64,000 nucleotides of DNA from JAZKID01 sp965247525. GTDB lineage: Bacteria; Pseudomonadota; Alphaproteobacteria; Rhizobiales; UBA4765. The stretch lies in contig OZ252015.1 in assembly GCA_965247525.1 (NCBI GenBank), positions 1 to 64,000 of the forward strand, given 5' to 3'. Positions 15,201 through 23,579 of the stretch are shown here, piece by piece. A program made the translations under genes and the position numbers. The notes beneath the pieces are model-generated. The model had not been told where the DNA came from, searched no databases, and saw only the letters and a program-made list of their open reading frames with translations. Numbering within the stretch: the first letter of the stretch is position 1; every line of letters begins with the position of its first letter.

Positions 15201-16727
15201 ATGAGCGACATTCTTGCACAACTTGAAGAACGCCGCGCACGCGCACGCCTTGGCGGCGGCGAAAAGCGCATCGCCGCCCAGCATGAGCGCGGCAAGCTGA
15301 CCGCGCGCGAGCGCATTTCCGTGCTTGTCGATGAAGGCTCATTTGAAGAATTCGACATGTTTGTCGAACACCGCTGCAATGATTTCGGCATGGCCGACAA
15401 CAAAATTCCCGGTGATGGCGTCGTCACAGGCTGGGGCACGGTCAACGGCCGCGCCGTGTTTGTGTTTTCAAAAGACTTCACCGTATTTGGCGGCTCGCTG
15501 TCGGAAGCGCATGCGGCAAAAATCATCAAAGTACAGGACATGGCGCTGAAAACACGCTCGCCGATCATCGGCCTGTTCGATGCGGGCGGCGCGCGTATTC
15601 AGGAAGGGGTTGCTTCACTTGGTGGTTATGGCGAAGTGTTTCGCCGCAACGTTGTCGCCTCCGGCGTTATTCCGCAGATCTCTGTCATCATGGGGCCTTG
15701 CGCGGGCGGCGATGTATATTCGCCGGCGATGACCGATTTCATCTTCATGGTGAAAAACAAATCCTACATGTTCGTGACCGGCCCCGAAGTTGTTAAAACC
15801 GTCACCAATGAAAGCGTGAGCGCGGAAGAGCTTGGCGGCGCGCGCGTCCATTCCAGCAAGTCGTCGGTGAGCGATGGCGCTTATGACAATGATGTCGATG
15901 CGCTGATGCAGGTGCGGCGCCTGATTGACTTTCTGCCCTCCAACAACCGTGACGGCGTTCCCATTCTGCCGAGCTTCGATGACCCGAACCGCGAAGAGCC
16001 ATCGCTCGACAGGTTAATCCCCCACAATCCCAACCAGCCTTATGATGTGAAAGAGCTGATCGGGAAACTGTCCGACGAGAACGATTTTTTTGAAATCGCG
16101 GCCGATTTTGCCAAAAACATCGTCACCGGTTTCATGCGTCTTGAAGGACGCACGATTGGCGTTGTCGCCAACCAGCCGATGGTGCTTGCGGGCGTTCTGG
16201 ATTCCGATGCCTCGCGCAAGGCCGCGCGCTTTGTCCGCTTTTGCGATTGTTTCGCCATTCCGATTTTGACGCTCACCGATGTTCCGGGTTTCTTGCCCGG
16301 CGTGGCGCAGGAGCATGGCGGCATTATTAAACACGGGGCAAAACTTCTGTTTGCGTATTCTCAGGCAAGTGTGCCTCTGGTCACCATCATCACGCGCAAG
16401 GCCTTTGGCGGCGCGTATGACGTTATGGCCTCGAAACATATCGGCGCAGACATCAATTACGCATGGCCATCGGCGCAGATCGCAGTGATGGGCGCGAAGG
16501 GCGCGGTGGAAATTATTTTCCGCGGCAATGATGCGGAAACGATCGCCGCCAAAACAAAAGAATATGAAGAGCGGTTTTTGTCGCCCTTTGTTGCCGCTGA
16601 GCGCGGCTATATCGACGAAGTGATTTTACCGCACACCACGCGCCAGCGCATTTGCCGCGCCTTTGCAATGCTTCGCACCAAGCATGTCGAACTGCCGACA
16701 AAAAAGCATGACAACTTGCCCCTGTAA
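15201..16727 (+). CDS. pccB: Propionyl/acyl-CoA carboxylase, carboxyltransferase (beta) subunit
   Basis: Transfers carboxyl from carboxybiotin to an acyl-CoA, most likely propionyl-CoA, giving methylmalonyl-CoA. The 508-residue protein has GGGEKRIAAQHERGKLTARER at its start, the FSKDFTVFGGSLSEAHAAKI region, the CoA-binding GPCAGGDVYSPA loop and the C-terminal ITRKAFGGAYDVMASKH segment. The alpha subunit gene lies about 21 kb away at 37666, and no methylmalonyl-CoA mutase is in the window. GAGGGG precedes the ATG. Confidence 0.94.
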   Translation: MSDILAQLEERRARARLGGGEKRIAAQHERGKLTARERISVLVDEGSFEEFDMFVEHRCNDFGMADNKIPGDGVVTGWGTVNGRAVFVFSKDFTVFGGSLSEAHAAKIIKVQDMALKTRSPIIGLFDAGGARIQEGVASLGGYGEVFRRNVVASGVIPQISVIMGPCAGGDVYSPAMTDFIFMVKNKSYMFVTGPEVVKTVTNESVSAEELGGARVHSSKSSVSDGAYDNDVDALMQVRRLIDFLPSNNRDGVPILPSFDDPNREEPSLDRLIPHNPNQPYDVKELIGKLSDENDFFEIAADFAKNIVTGFMRLEGRTIGVVANQPMVLAGVLDSDASRKAARFVRFCDCFAIPILTLTDVPGFLPGVAQEHGGIIKHGAKLLFAYSQASVPLVTIITRKAFGGAYDVMASKHIGADINYAWPSAQIAVMGAKGAVEIIFRGNDAETIAAKTKEYEERFLSPFVAAERGYIDEVILPHTTRQRICRAFAMLRTKHVELPTKKHDNLPL

Positions 16728-16760
16728 GTTATGCGCGTTACGCCTCGGATAAACTCCGTA

Positions 16761-16801
16761 AGCACAAGTGCTGACGCTTTTAAATCGCAATAATTGCGAT
16801 T
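16761..16801. repeat. Two short inverted repeats after pccB
   Basis: AGCAC-AA-GTGCT occupies 16761-16772 and AATCGCAA-TAA-TTGCGATT occupies 16783-16801, both with perfect arms. They lie about 35-75 bases past the pccB stop. Without a T-run they are not canonical terminators; they could be operators or mRNA-end structures. The remaining sequence to 16913 shows no gene. Confidence 0.4.
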
Positions 16802-16913
16802 ACAGCAGAATTTAGAATTTGCGCTAGGTAGGCCTGTCGGTATTTAAAAATACGCGCCACGGCGCATCTCTGTGCCTTGAGGCGGCGCGCTAATTTTGAT
16901 CGAAGATGGCGTT

Positions 16914-17036
16914 TTAAAAAACGTTGAAAAGTTTCAGAACCAAAATTACCGCAGCAATAAGAACCGCAAATTTCAGCGCGATATAATATTTGCGATGACG
17001 CGGGAAGGGCACGTCGTTCCACCATTTGCCAGCCAT
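16914..17036 (-). CDS. Predicted 40-residue single-pass membrane protein
   Basis: An open frame of 40 codons reads MAGKWWNDVPFPRHRKYYIA and continues into a hydrophobic helix (about residues 19-37, rich in Val, Leu, Ile and Ala) ending LFNVF. The basic segment before the helix suggests an N-in topology by the positive-inside rule. GAGAGAA lies just upstream of the ATG. It sits alone between pccB and cysS. I recognise no family. A different, longer frame on the same strand (17052-16780) looks less protein-like. Confidence 0.6.
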   Translation of the reverse strand: MAGKWWNDVPFPRHRKYYIALKFAVLIAAVILVLKLFNVF

Positions 17037-17084
17037 TCGTTCTCTCTTTCATGATTTATCATTGGGCGCGTCGTTTTTAGAGCT

Positions 17085-17184
17085 GTCATTGCGAGGTGGA
17101 ACGCACCGAAGCAATCTATTCTCCCATTTAAGAAGTCAGAATTGATTGCTTTGCGCTGGCCGTTCGGCCATCGCTCGCAATGAC
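17085..17184. repeat. Hairpin-forming interspersed repeat (MITE-like)
   Basis: GTCATTGCGAG at 17085-17095 is mirrored exactly by CTCGCAATGAC at 17174-17184. Inside it, GAAGCAATC (17108-17116) mirrors GATTGCTTT (17144-17152) with one G-U pair. The terminal sequence GTCATTGCGAG and inner GAAGCAATC resemble a palindromic intergenic repeat seen in many bacterial genomes; this is from memory. I found no second copy in the window. It lies directly downstream of cysS, where it could also act as a transcript-end structure. Confidence 0.65.
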
Positions 17185-17188
17185 GGGA

Positions 17189-18553
17189 CTATTTAACCTC
17201 CCAGGTCGTTGTGCCGTCTTTGCTGTCTTTTATCACGATTCCCATCTCTAAAAGCACGTCGCGGATACGGTCGGATTCTGCAAAGTTTTTGTCTCTGCGC
17301 GCGGCAAGGCGCTCTTCGATCAACGTTCGGATGGCCGCTTCATCAATTTTCGCTTTGGATTTTCGCGCATCTGTCCACGCTTCAGGGCTCTGCTTCATCA
17401 GTCCGATAAATGCGGCAGAGCTGCGCAAGGCATTGCCGTCAAGCTGGTGCAGGTGAGAGATGGCCAATGGTGTATTGAGATCGTCATAAAGCGCCGCAAG
17501 AACATTGGCAGAAACATCGCCTGTGTTGTGTTCAGCCGCGCGTGCCTGCCAGCTGTCGAGTGTTTTTTCTGTCTCCTGCAACGCTTTGACCGTCCAGTCG
17601 ATCGGCTGGCGGTAATGGGTTTTCAGCATGGTCAGGCGCGCCACATCGGCTGGCCAGTCGCGCAGCACATCGCGGATGGTTGCAAAATTGCCAAGTGATT
17701 TGCTCATCTTCTCGCCTTCCATCTGCAGGAAGCCGTTATGCATCCAGATCTGCGCCATGCTGTCTGTGCCAAACGCGCAGCAGCTTTGGGCAATTTCATT
17801 TTCATGGTGCGGAAAAATCAGATCAAGCCCGCCGCCGTGAATGTCGAAGCGCGTTCCCAGCAATGCCGCCGCCATCGCCGAGCATTCAATGTGCCAGCCG
17901 GGGCGGCCGCGTCCCGTGGGGTGGGTGGGAGAGACAAAAGGGCTTTCCCATCCGGGCTGGTCTTTGCTGGATGGCTTCCACAACACGAAGTCGGCGGGGT
18001 TGCGTTTGAAGGGCGCGACTTCAACGCGCGCGCCGGCAATCATTTCATCCAGCGAGCGATTGGACAGCTTGCCATAAGTTGGCATCGAGCCGACATCAAA
18101 CAGCACATGCCCTTCAGCCTCATAAGCATGGCCGCGCGAAATCAATGTCTTGATCAGCCCGATCATGCTGACGCTGTCATTTTCAAGAATGTAATCGGTG
18201 GCGCGCGGCTGGTGTGTCGGGTCGAGGCAGCCAAGGGCGCGCGTGTCCTCGATGTATTGCGCCAGTGTCGCGTCTGTCAGGTCGCGGATCGAGATGTTGC
18301 GCTCAGCAGCACGCGCGTTGATCTTGTCATCGACATCCGTAATGTTGCGCACATAGGTGACATGCTGCGCCCCATAAAGATGGCGCAGCAAGCGGAACAG
18401 CACATCAAAAACAATCACAGGCCGCGCATTGCCGATATGCGCCAGATCATAAACCGTGGGGCCACAGACATAGAGCCGGACATTGTTCTCGTCCAAAGGC
18501 ACCAGCACTTCTTTGCGGCGGGTCAGCGTGTTGGTCAGTCGCAAATCGGGCAC
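17189..18553 (-). CDS. cysS: Cysteinyl-tRNA synthetase
   Basis: Charges tRNA-Cys with cysteine. The 454-residue class I synthetase has a zinc-ligand Cys30 in YVCGPTVYD, the HIGN motif at residues 39-42, a WHIECSAMA zinc-site segment, GGGLDLIFPHHENEIAQS and the KMSKSLGN loop. The C-terminal part (AARRDKNFAESDRIRDVLLEMGI) is the usual anticodon-recognition end. It is monocistronic here, convergent with the short membrane-protein region and divergent from the secreted cluster at 18644. Confidence 0.96.
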   Translation of the reverse strand: MPDLRLTNTLTRRKEVLVPLDENNVRLYVCGPTVYDLAHIGNARPVIVFDVLFRLLRHLYGAQHVTYVRNITDVDDKINARAAERNISIRDLTDATLAQYIEDTRALGCLDPTHQPRATDYILENDSVSMIGLIKTLISRGHAYEAEGHVLFDVGSMPTYGKLSNRSLDEMIAGARVEVAPFKRNPADFVLWKPSSKDQPGWESPFVSPTHPTGRGRPGWHIECSAMAAALLGTRFDIHGGGLDLIFPHHENEIAQSCCAFGTDSMAQIWMHNGFLQMEGEKMSKSLGNFATIRDVLRDWPADVARLTMLKTHYRQPIDWTVKALQETEKTLDSWQARAAEHNTGDVSANVLAALYDDLNTPLAISHLHQLDGNALRSSAAFIGLMKQSPEAWTDARKSKAKIDEAAIRTLIEERLAARRDKNFAESDRIRDVLLEMGIVIKDSKDGTTTWEVK

Positions 18554-18643
18554 GGTGTCGAATCCTCAAGTTTTTAGGGTTTGCCCGGAACCAAAACAGG
18601 GCTTTGCTGTTCTGTCTATAACAACTCACACAGGAATAAGACC

Positions 18644-18805
18644 ATGCTGGTTCGCGCCGTAACAATTCTCTCCCTTCACGCTGCAGCTTTGGTGATGATG
18701 GCCGCGTCTTACCATGATGCGGATACTCATGCAGTGCCGCAGCTTCGCGCGGGCAGCAGCGAAATCGCCTCAGTTGTTGGTGAATTACGAACTCAGCCTC
18801 TCTAG
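18644..18805 (+). CDS. Short secreted/membrane peptide, paralogous N-terminus to next gene
   Basis: A 53-codon frame with AGGA at 18632-18635 before ATG 18644. The first 23 or so residues form a signal peptide or helix (MLVRAVTILSLHAAALVMMA) followed by a short hydrophilic tail. The N-terminus lines up with that of the gene at 18875: M-x-x-R-A-x-T-I-x-x-L-H-x-x-A-L-x-x-M-x-x-S-Y. That makes it a truncated or diverged tandem duplicate. I recognise no known family. It could be a pseudogene remnant or a genuine small protein. Confidence 0.5.
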   Translation: MLVRAVTILSLHAAALVMMAASYHDADTHAVPQLRAGSSEIASVVGELRTQPL

Positions 18806-18837
18806 GCTTCAGCCTTCGTTAACCATAAAAAGCCTAG
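18802..18837 (+). repeat. Inverted repeat overlapping stop of small secreted peptide
   Basis: CTAGGCTT at 18802-18809 pairs exactly with AAGCCTAG at 18830-18837, with a 20-base A/T-containing loop. It includes the stop codon of the preceding gene. TGTTTA follows rather than a T-run, so termination would be weak. It could instead be a structure between two co-transcribed genes. Confidence 0.4.
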
Positions 18838-18874
18838 TGTTTATGCCTGACGACCGTATCGAACACGGGCACTT

Positions 18875-19372
18875 ATGGCAAAACGCGCGTTTACAATCTT
18901 CACTTTGCATCTTCTCGCTCTGCTGTTCATGACAGTGAGTTATGCGCGCGTCGAAGGCCGCCCCTTTGGTGCGGATGGCGGACCAAGGCTTTTGTCCAAC
19001 CCGCCGCTGCCCAATGGCGAAAAACCACAGCCACCGCCTTATTTGCCATCCCTGCCGCAAGCGGGTGAAATTCCGCCACCACTGATTAATGCCAGACCGA
19101 CCACAGGCGTCGGCACCAAGAAATTCGTGCGGCCAGGCGTTGAAGGTTTCCGGCTGGACTGGTGCGCAGGCCCCGGCAACAATCTTGGCTGCGGCCCGAC
19201 AGCGGCGCAGCTGTTTTGCCAATACAAGGGCTTTTCGCGCGCCGTATCGATGGTCGAAGAGCAGGGCGTGGGTTTGACCGAACCAACACGCCGCATTGCC
19301 AGCAACACCTCTTGTACAGGGCCAGACTGTAGCGGCTTTTTGTCGCTGACCTGCACCAACAGGCCGGACTAA
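18875..19372 (+). CDS. Secreted cysteine-rich protein of unknown function
   Basis: A 165-residue protein with a signal peptide (MAKRAFTIFTLHLLALLFMT, cleavage probably near SYA-R). A Pro/Gly-rich spacer follows to about residue 75. A compact C-terminal module has six cysteines in the order WCAGPG, GCGPTAAQLFCQ, SNTSC, PDCSGF, LTC. The pattern D/W-C...CG-x-AA-x-x-FC...G-F-x-x-A recurs in secreted bacterial proteins as I recall, but I cannot name the family. An even cysteine count in an exported protein suggests three disulfides. No strong ribosome-binding site is seen. Confidence 0.7.
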   Translation: MAKRAFTIFTLHLLALLFMTVSYARVEGRPFGADGGPRLLSNPPLPNGEKPQPPPYLPSLPQAGEIPPPLINARPTTGVGTKKFVRPGVEGFRLDWCAGPGNNLGCGPTAAQLFCQYKGFSRAVSMVEEQGVGLTEPTRRIASNTSCTGPDCSGFLSLTCTNRPD

Positions 19373-19469
19373 ATCATCTGTTTTGTTTTGCACATGCAAG
19401 CAAAACATCACTGTTTTTTTAAAATTATGGACTAACAAGGCCGCAAGCGAGCCGTTAAACTCACCGGCA

Positions 19470-20510
19470 ATGAGTCGTTTATTTTTAACCGCGCGGCGCG
19501 CGCTTCGCCGGCCCTGTCTGTCGCTTGGGTTTGCCATGTGCTTTTGGACATCGGCCCATCTGAGCGCCGAGACCATTTGCACGCAGCTGTTCGACAAGCT
19601 TGATGAGGTGGAAGCCCAAGACGGCGGCGAGGATGCTGGCGCCGAACTTGAAGATGCCCGCGCCCTTTATGAACAGTTGTCCTGCCCGCAATTTCCAACA
19701 GAGGCAGGATGCCGCGATCTGGTGCAGCGGATCAACCGCTTACAAAGCGCGGCCGGCGCTCGCGGAAATTTGCCGCGGGAGCGCCAACGCCTTACGCAAG
19801 CCTTGCGCCGCGCGGGCTGCTTTCGTGACAGTCCCGACGCTGGTTTTGCCAATCCGGGTGACGGGGTCGATGACGTGCAAAGCCCCGAGCTTAAAAAGCT
19901 TCTGCGCGAAAACGGCACTGACGGCGAGGCATGGGATGGCGCGCCAGCGCCTGCGCCAAGCACCGGTGGCGGCAGCTTGCAGATGTCACCTGCCGTTTCT
20001 GGCGGGCGCTACACCACGCTGTGCGTGCGCAGCTGCGACGGCTTTTATTTCCCTATTAGCAACACCACCAGCCCATCCGCATTTCAGGCCGATGACGCGG
20101 CCTGCAAGGCGGCGTGCCCCAACCAGCAGGTGTCGCTGTATTATGTTCGCCCCGGCGAGGCCAAAGAGCAGGCGCTGGATGCCTTTACCAACCAATCTTA
20201 CACTGCGCTGGCCAACGCCCTGCATTACCGCACCAAATATGAAAAGACCTGCCAGTGTGCCGCGCCGGTGATTGCAGACCCTGCAGCTGTCGATTCTATT
20301 GCTGTTCCTAAAAACGCAAAAGTGAAAGTGCCTCAACCCACCTCTGAAGACGAAGTTGAAGACGTGACAGAGCAGCCGGATGTGCATGAGCCGGAACTGG
20401 ATGTGTACCGCAGTTCGCCCGAGGGAATGCAACTGCCCGGCAATAATACTGGCGAGAATAACTCTATTAAATCGAATGGCTTACGCGGAGCTTCTCCAGC
20501 GCAACGTTAG
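19470..20510 (+). CDS. Secreted DUF2865-domain protein
   Basis: A 346-residue exported protein. From ATG 19470 a basic n-region (ARRALRRP) and hydrophobic stretch end near SAHLSA. An acidic, helical Cys-containing region follows. Residues 178-263 match the DUF2865 pattern: RYTTLCVRSCDGFYFPIS, then CPNQQVSLYYVRPGE, then YRTKYEKTCQC. The tail is Glu/Pro-rich and disordered. DUF2865 is an alphaproteobacterial domain of unknown function. The last 44 bases overlap the 3' end of convergent gltX. The gene forms a forward cluster with the two smaller secreted proteins. Confidence 0.82.
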   Translation: MSRLFLTARRALRRPCLSLGFAMCFWTSAHLSAETICTQLFDKLDEVEAQDGGEDAGAELEDARALYEQLSCPQFPTEAGCRDLVQRINRLQSAAGARGNLPRERQRLTQALRRAGCFRDSPDAGFANPGDGVDDVQSPELKKLLRENGTDGEAWDGAPAPAPSTGGGSLQMSPAVSGGRYTTLCVRSCDGFYFPISNTTSPSAFQADDAACKAACPNQQVSLYYVRPGEAKEQALDAFTNQSYTALANALHYRTKYEKTCQCAAPVIADPAAVDSIAVPKNAKVKVPQPTSEDEVEDVTEQPDVHEPELDVYRSSPEGMQLPGNNTGENNSIKSNGLRGASPAQR

Positions 20511-21804
20511 GTGGAATGAGCGGTAAAAGCGCGCTCATGTCCGGCCCGTGCTCAAGCCCTGTCAGGGCTTTTCTAAGCGGCATGAACAGGTCTTTGCCCT
20601 TGCGGCCTGTCTTGTCTTTGACAGCGCTTGTCCAGGCTTTCCACGTCTCGCCCGACCATGGTTCCGGTGGCAGCAGCGCGGCGGCGTCACGGATAAATGC
20701 TTCATCATCAATGACCGCATGGCCGGGCGTGCTGACAATCTCTGCCCATAGTTTTACATCGTCGAACTTTTGCAGGTTGGGCTGAATGGCGGCCCAGAAG
20801 GCCGCGCCAAGATCGGCACCAAGCGCCTGAAGGCGCGGGCGTGCCGTGTCATAATCGAGATTGTGCAAAAAAGCGGCATTGAGCTTGCCGATGTCGTCGG
20901 GGTCAAATTTCGATGCGCTTTTAGATGTTTTGCCAAGATCGAGATGGGTCGAAAGGCTGGCAAGGTCCTGATAGGCGTGGACGTCTTCGGCCGAACCGGT
21001 CAGGGTCGCGAGGCTTGCAACCGCCATCGGTTCAAAGCCCTCGTTTTTAAGCGAGCGCAATGAAAGTGCGCCGCTGCGCTTGGACAGGCTTGTCCCGCTT
21101 GCCGTTGTCAAAAGATTGTGGTGGGCAAACACAGGGGCTTTCGCGCCCAGCGCCTCAAAAATCTGAATCTGCACGCCAGTATTGGCGACATGGTCTTCGC
21201 CGCGGATGACATGGGTGATACCAAGATCGATATCATCGACGACTGATGGCAATGTGTAGAGATAAGACCCGTCTTCGCGCACCAGAACGGGGTCGGACAG
21301 GCTCGTCGCATCGACCTCAACGTCACCACGCACAAGGTCATGAAACGCCACCTTGCCCGGGGAGAGCTTAAACCGCCAATGCGGTTTGCGCCCTTCGGCC
21401 TCAAGCGCGGCCTTTTCATCATCGGTGAGTTTCAATGCGGCGCGGTCATAGACAGGCGGTAGGCCGCGCGCCATTTGCCGCTTGCGGCGACGGTCGAGCT
21501 CGTCGGGCTGCTCATAGGCCGGATACAGCTGGCCGCTACCGATCAGTTTGACGACGGCCGTGTCATAAAGCGCAATCCGGTCAGACTGGGCGACGGTGAG
21601 ATGCGGGTGGATACCCAGCCAGTTCAAATCCTCGGTAATCGCGTCGGCAAATTCCTTGGTGGAGCGCGCCTGGTCGGTGTCATCAAGGCGCAGCACAAAC
21701 TGGCCATTATCCTTCAGGGCGGTCAACCAGTTGAACAAAGCGGTGCGGGCATTGCCGATGTGAAGATAGCCGGTCGGGGACGGAGCAAAGCGGACTGTTG
21801 TCAT
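20467..21804 (-). CDS. gltX: Glutamyl-tRNA synthetase
   Basis: Class I synthetase charging tRNA-Glu, and possibly tRNA-Gln for amidation. The 445-residue protein opens MTTVRFAPSPTGYLHIGNAR (HIGN at 15-18), has RLDDTDQARSTKEF, VIRGEDHVANTGVQ, and LSKRSG as the KMSKS equivalent. Alphaproteobacteria often carry two GluRS paralogues; this looks like the one with the QPDELDRRRKRQMARGLPPVYD segment. Which tRNA it prefers cannot be read here. Its 3' end overlaps the DUF2865 gene tail-to-tail. Confidence 0.94.
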   Translation of the reverse strand: MTTVRFAPSPTGYLHIGNARTALFNWLTALKDNGQFVLRLDDTDQARSTKEFADAITEDLNWLGIHPHLTVAQSDRIALYDTAVVKLIGSGQLYPAYEQPDELDRRRKRQMARGLPPVYDRAALKLTDDEKAALEAEGRKPHWRFKLSPGKVAFHDLVRGDVEVDATSLSDPVLVREDGSYLYTLPSVVDDIDLGITHVIRGEDHVANTGVQIQIFEALGAKAPVFAHHNLLTTASGTSLSKRSGALSLRSLKNEGFEPMAVASLATLTGSAEDVHAYQDLASLSTHLDLGKTSKSASKFDPDDIGKLNAAFLHNLDYDTARPRLQALGADLGAAFWAAIQPNLQKFDDVKLWAEIVSTPGHAVIDDEAFIRDAAALLPPEPWSGETWKAWTSAVKDKTGRKGKDLFMPLRKALTGLEHGPDMSALLPLIPPNVALEKLRVSHSI

Positions 21805-21862
21805 CTGTCCTGCCTAATGGAAACAGCCCGTGGCATGCAAGCGGCAATCGCCACTTTCATTT

Positions 21863-23512
21863 TTAACGCGTATCTGTCTCAACAAACCCATTGCTAATGG
21901 GATAGCGCCTGTCTCGGTTGAAGCCGCGCGTGGTGAGCTTTACGCCTGGAGGCGCTTGGCGACGCTTAAACTCGGAGCGAAGAAGCAGCTTTTCGACCTG
22001 CGCAATCACAGCCGGATCAAAGCCCTCTTCGGCAATCAGATTTGCCGGCTGTTCCTGCTCAATAAGCCGGCAAAGTATGGCGTCCATAACCTCATAAGGT
22101 GGCAGACTGTCTTGGTCTGTCTGGTCGGCGCGCAGCTCGGCGCTGGGGGCTTTGTTTAAAATACGCGGCGGAATAACAACGCCTGTTGGCCCAAGCCCGA
22201 TCTGAGGCACATGGGCATTGCGCCATTCGGCAAGTGCGTAGACTTTTGTTTTGTAGAGATCTTTGATCGGGTTAAACCCGCCATTCATGTCGCCATAAAG
22301 CGTCGCATAGCCCACCGCCATTTCTGACTTGTTGCCTGTCGTCACCAGCAATGCGTTGGTGGTGTTGGAGAGCGCCATCAGCAAGGTGCCGCGCAGGCGC
22401 GATTGCAGATTTTCCAATGTCAGCCCGCCAGCTTTGCCAGCTAAATTTTGTTTCAGGGGTTTGCTGGCCTCTTCGAAAAGCGGGGTCAGCGGCATGATAT
22501 CGTAGCGCGTGCCCAGTGCGCTGGCGCAGGCTTTGGCATCTTCCAGCGATGCGTCTGACGTAAATTCAGAGGGCAGCATGACGCATGAGACGTGTTCAGC
22601 GCCCAGTGCATCGACGCAGATTGCGGCAACAAGCGCGCTGTCGATGCCGCCGGACAGGCCGAGCAGGACGTTCTGAAAACCATTGGCCGCAACATAATCG
22701 CGAAGGCCAAGACAGCAGGCGCTGTAAAGACGCTCCAGCGGTTCAAGGGTCGGCGTCGATGCGGCCGTCAGCGGTCTGTCTTTTTCAAATACAACAGCGA
22801 TGACCTCGTCGCGAAATTCAGCTGATTGAAAGGCAAGTCGACCATCAAAATGATAGCCAAAACTACCGCCATCGAAGACAAGCTCATCCTGCCCGCCGAC
22901 ACGGTTGAGATAAAGCAAAGGCAGGCCACTTTCATCAACGCGGCTCTGGGCGACGGCGTGGCGGCGTTGCAGTTTGTCGATTTCGAATGGCGAGCCGTTC
23001 GGCACGATTAGAAGTTCGGCGCCCGTAGCTGCAAGATGCGCGACCACATTGCCGTCTTCCCAAATGTCTTCGCAGATCGGCACGCCGATTTTGACATCGT
23101 TGATTATAAAAGGCTCTGGCAAAGGCCCTTCGTCAAAGACGCGCTTTTCGTCAAACACCCCGTAATTGGGCAGTGCATGTTTGAAGCGCAGCCCTTCGAT
23201 TTTGCCGCCTTTTAACAAAGCCATTGCATTATAAAGCCGGCTTTGTTGAAGCCACGGCGTGCCGATGAGAAGAGGCGGGCTGTCTTTGAGATCACCTGCA
23301 AGTGTCAGCAAGCTCGCGTGACAGGCAGCAATAAAAGCCGGCTTACGGACGAGATCTTCCGGCGGGTAGCCGCATAAATGCAGCTCTGGAAAAACAATCA
23401 GATCGGCTGACGCATTGATGCGTGCGACATCACGGATGATCGCCGCGTTATGGGCAATATCACCGACGCGGGCAGAGATTTGTGCAAGGACAATGTTGAG
23501 CTTTTGAACCAC
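21863..23512 (-). CDS. nadE: Glutamine-dependent NAD+ synthetase
   Basis: Makes NAD+ from deamido-NAD+, ATP and glutamine. The 549-residue protein fuses an N-terminal nitrilase-fold glutaminase, with triad Glu43 (FPELHL), Lys111 (FKHALPNYG) and Cys147 (VPICEDIW), to a C-terminal synthetase domain. The synthetase carries the PP-loop LGLSGGIDSAL and the later GNKSEMAVGYATLYGDM motif. It lies upstream of gltX on the same strand (58-base gap) and downstream of the LOG-family gene, so the three may be co-transcribed. Confidence 0.95.
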   Translation of the reverse strand: MVQKLNIVLAQISARVGDIAHNAAIIRDVARINASADLIVFPELHLCGYPPEDLVRKPAFIAACHASLLTLAGDLKDSPPLLIGTPWLQQSRLYNAMALLKGGKIEGLRFKHALPNYGVFDEKRVFDEGPLPEPFIINDVKIGVPICEDIWEDGNVVAHLAATGAELLIVPNGSPFEIDKLQRRHAVAQSRVDESGLPLLYLNRVGGQDELVFDGGSFGYHFDGRLAFQSAEFRDEVIAVVFEKDRPLTAASTPTLEPLERLYSACCLGLRDYVAANGFQNVLLGLSGGIDSALVAAICVDALGAEHVSCVMLPSEFTSDASLEDAKACASALGTRYDIMPLTPLFEEASKPLKQNLAGKAGGLTLENLQSRLRGTLLMALSNTTNALLVTTGNKSEMAVGYATLYGDMNGGFNPIKDLYKTKVYALAEWRNAHVPQIGLGPTGVVIPPRILNKAPSAELRADQTDQDSLPPYEVMDAILCRLIEQEQPANLIAEEGFDPAVIAQVEKLLLRSEFKRRQAPPGVKLTTRGFNRDRRYPISNGFVETDTR

Positions 23513-23579
23513 GGCGCAAGCTCTAGCGCAGATGCGCGCCAGACAGAAGCCAGATTATACGCTTATGGGCTGGCGGCTG

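Noticed and set aside
16780..17052. A 90-codon reverse frame between pccB and cysS
   Set aside because: The overlapping 40-codon frame on the same strand gives a clean basic start and membrane helix, while the 90-codon product is irregular and Cys/Arg-rich.
17738..18577. A 279-codon forward frame opposite cysS
   Set aside because: cysS is certain from HIGN and KMSKS motifs. The forward product is an Ala/Arg/His-rich antisense translation.
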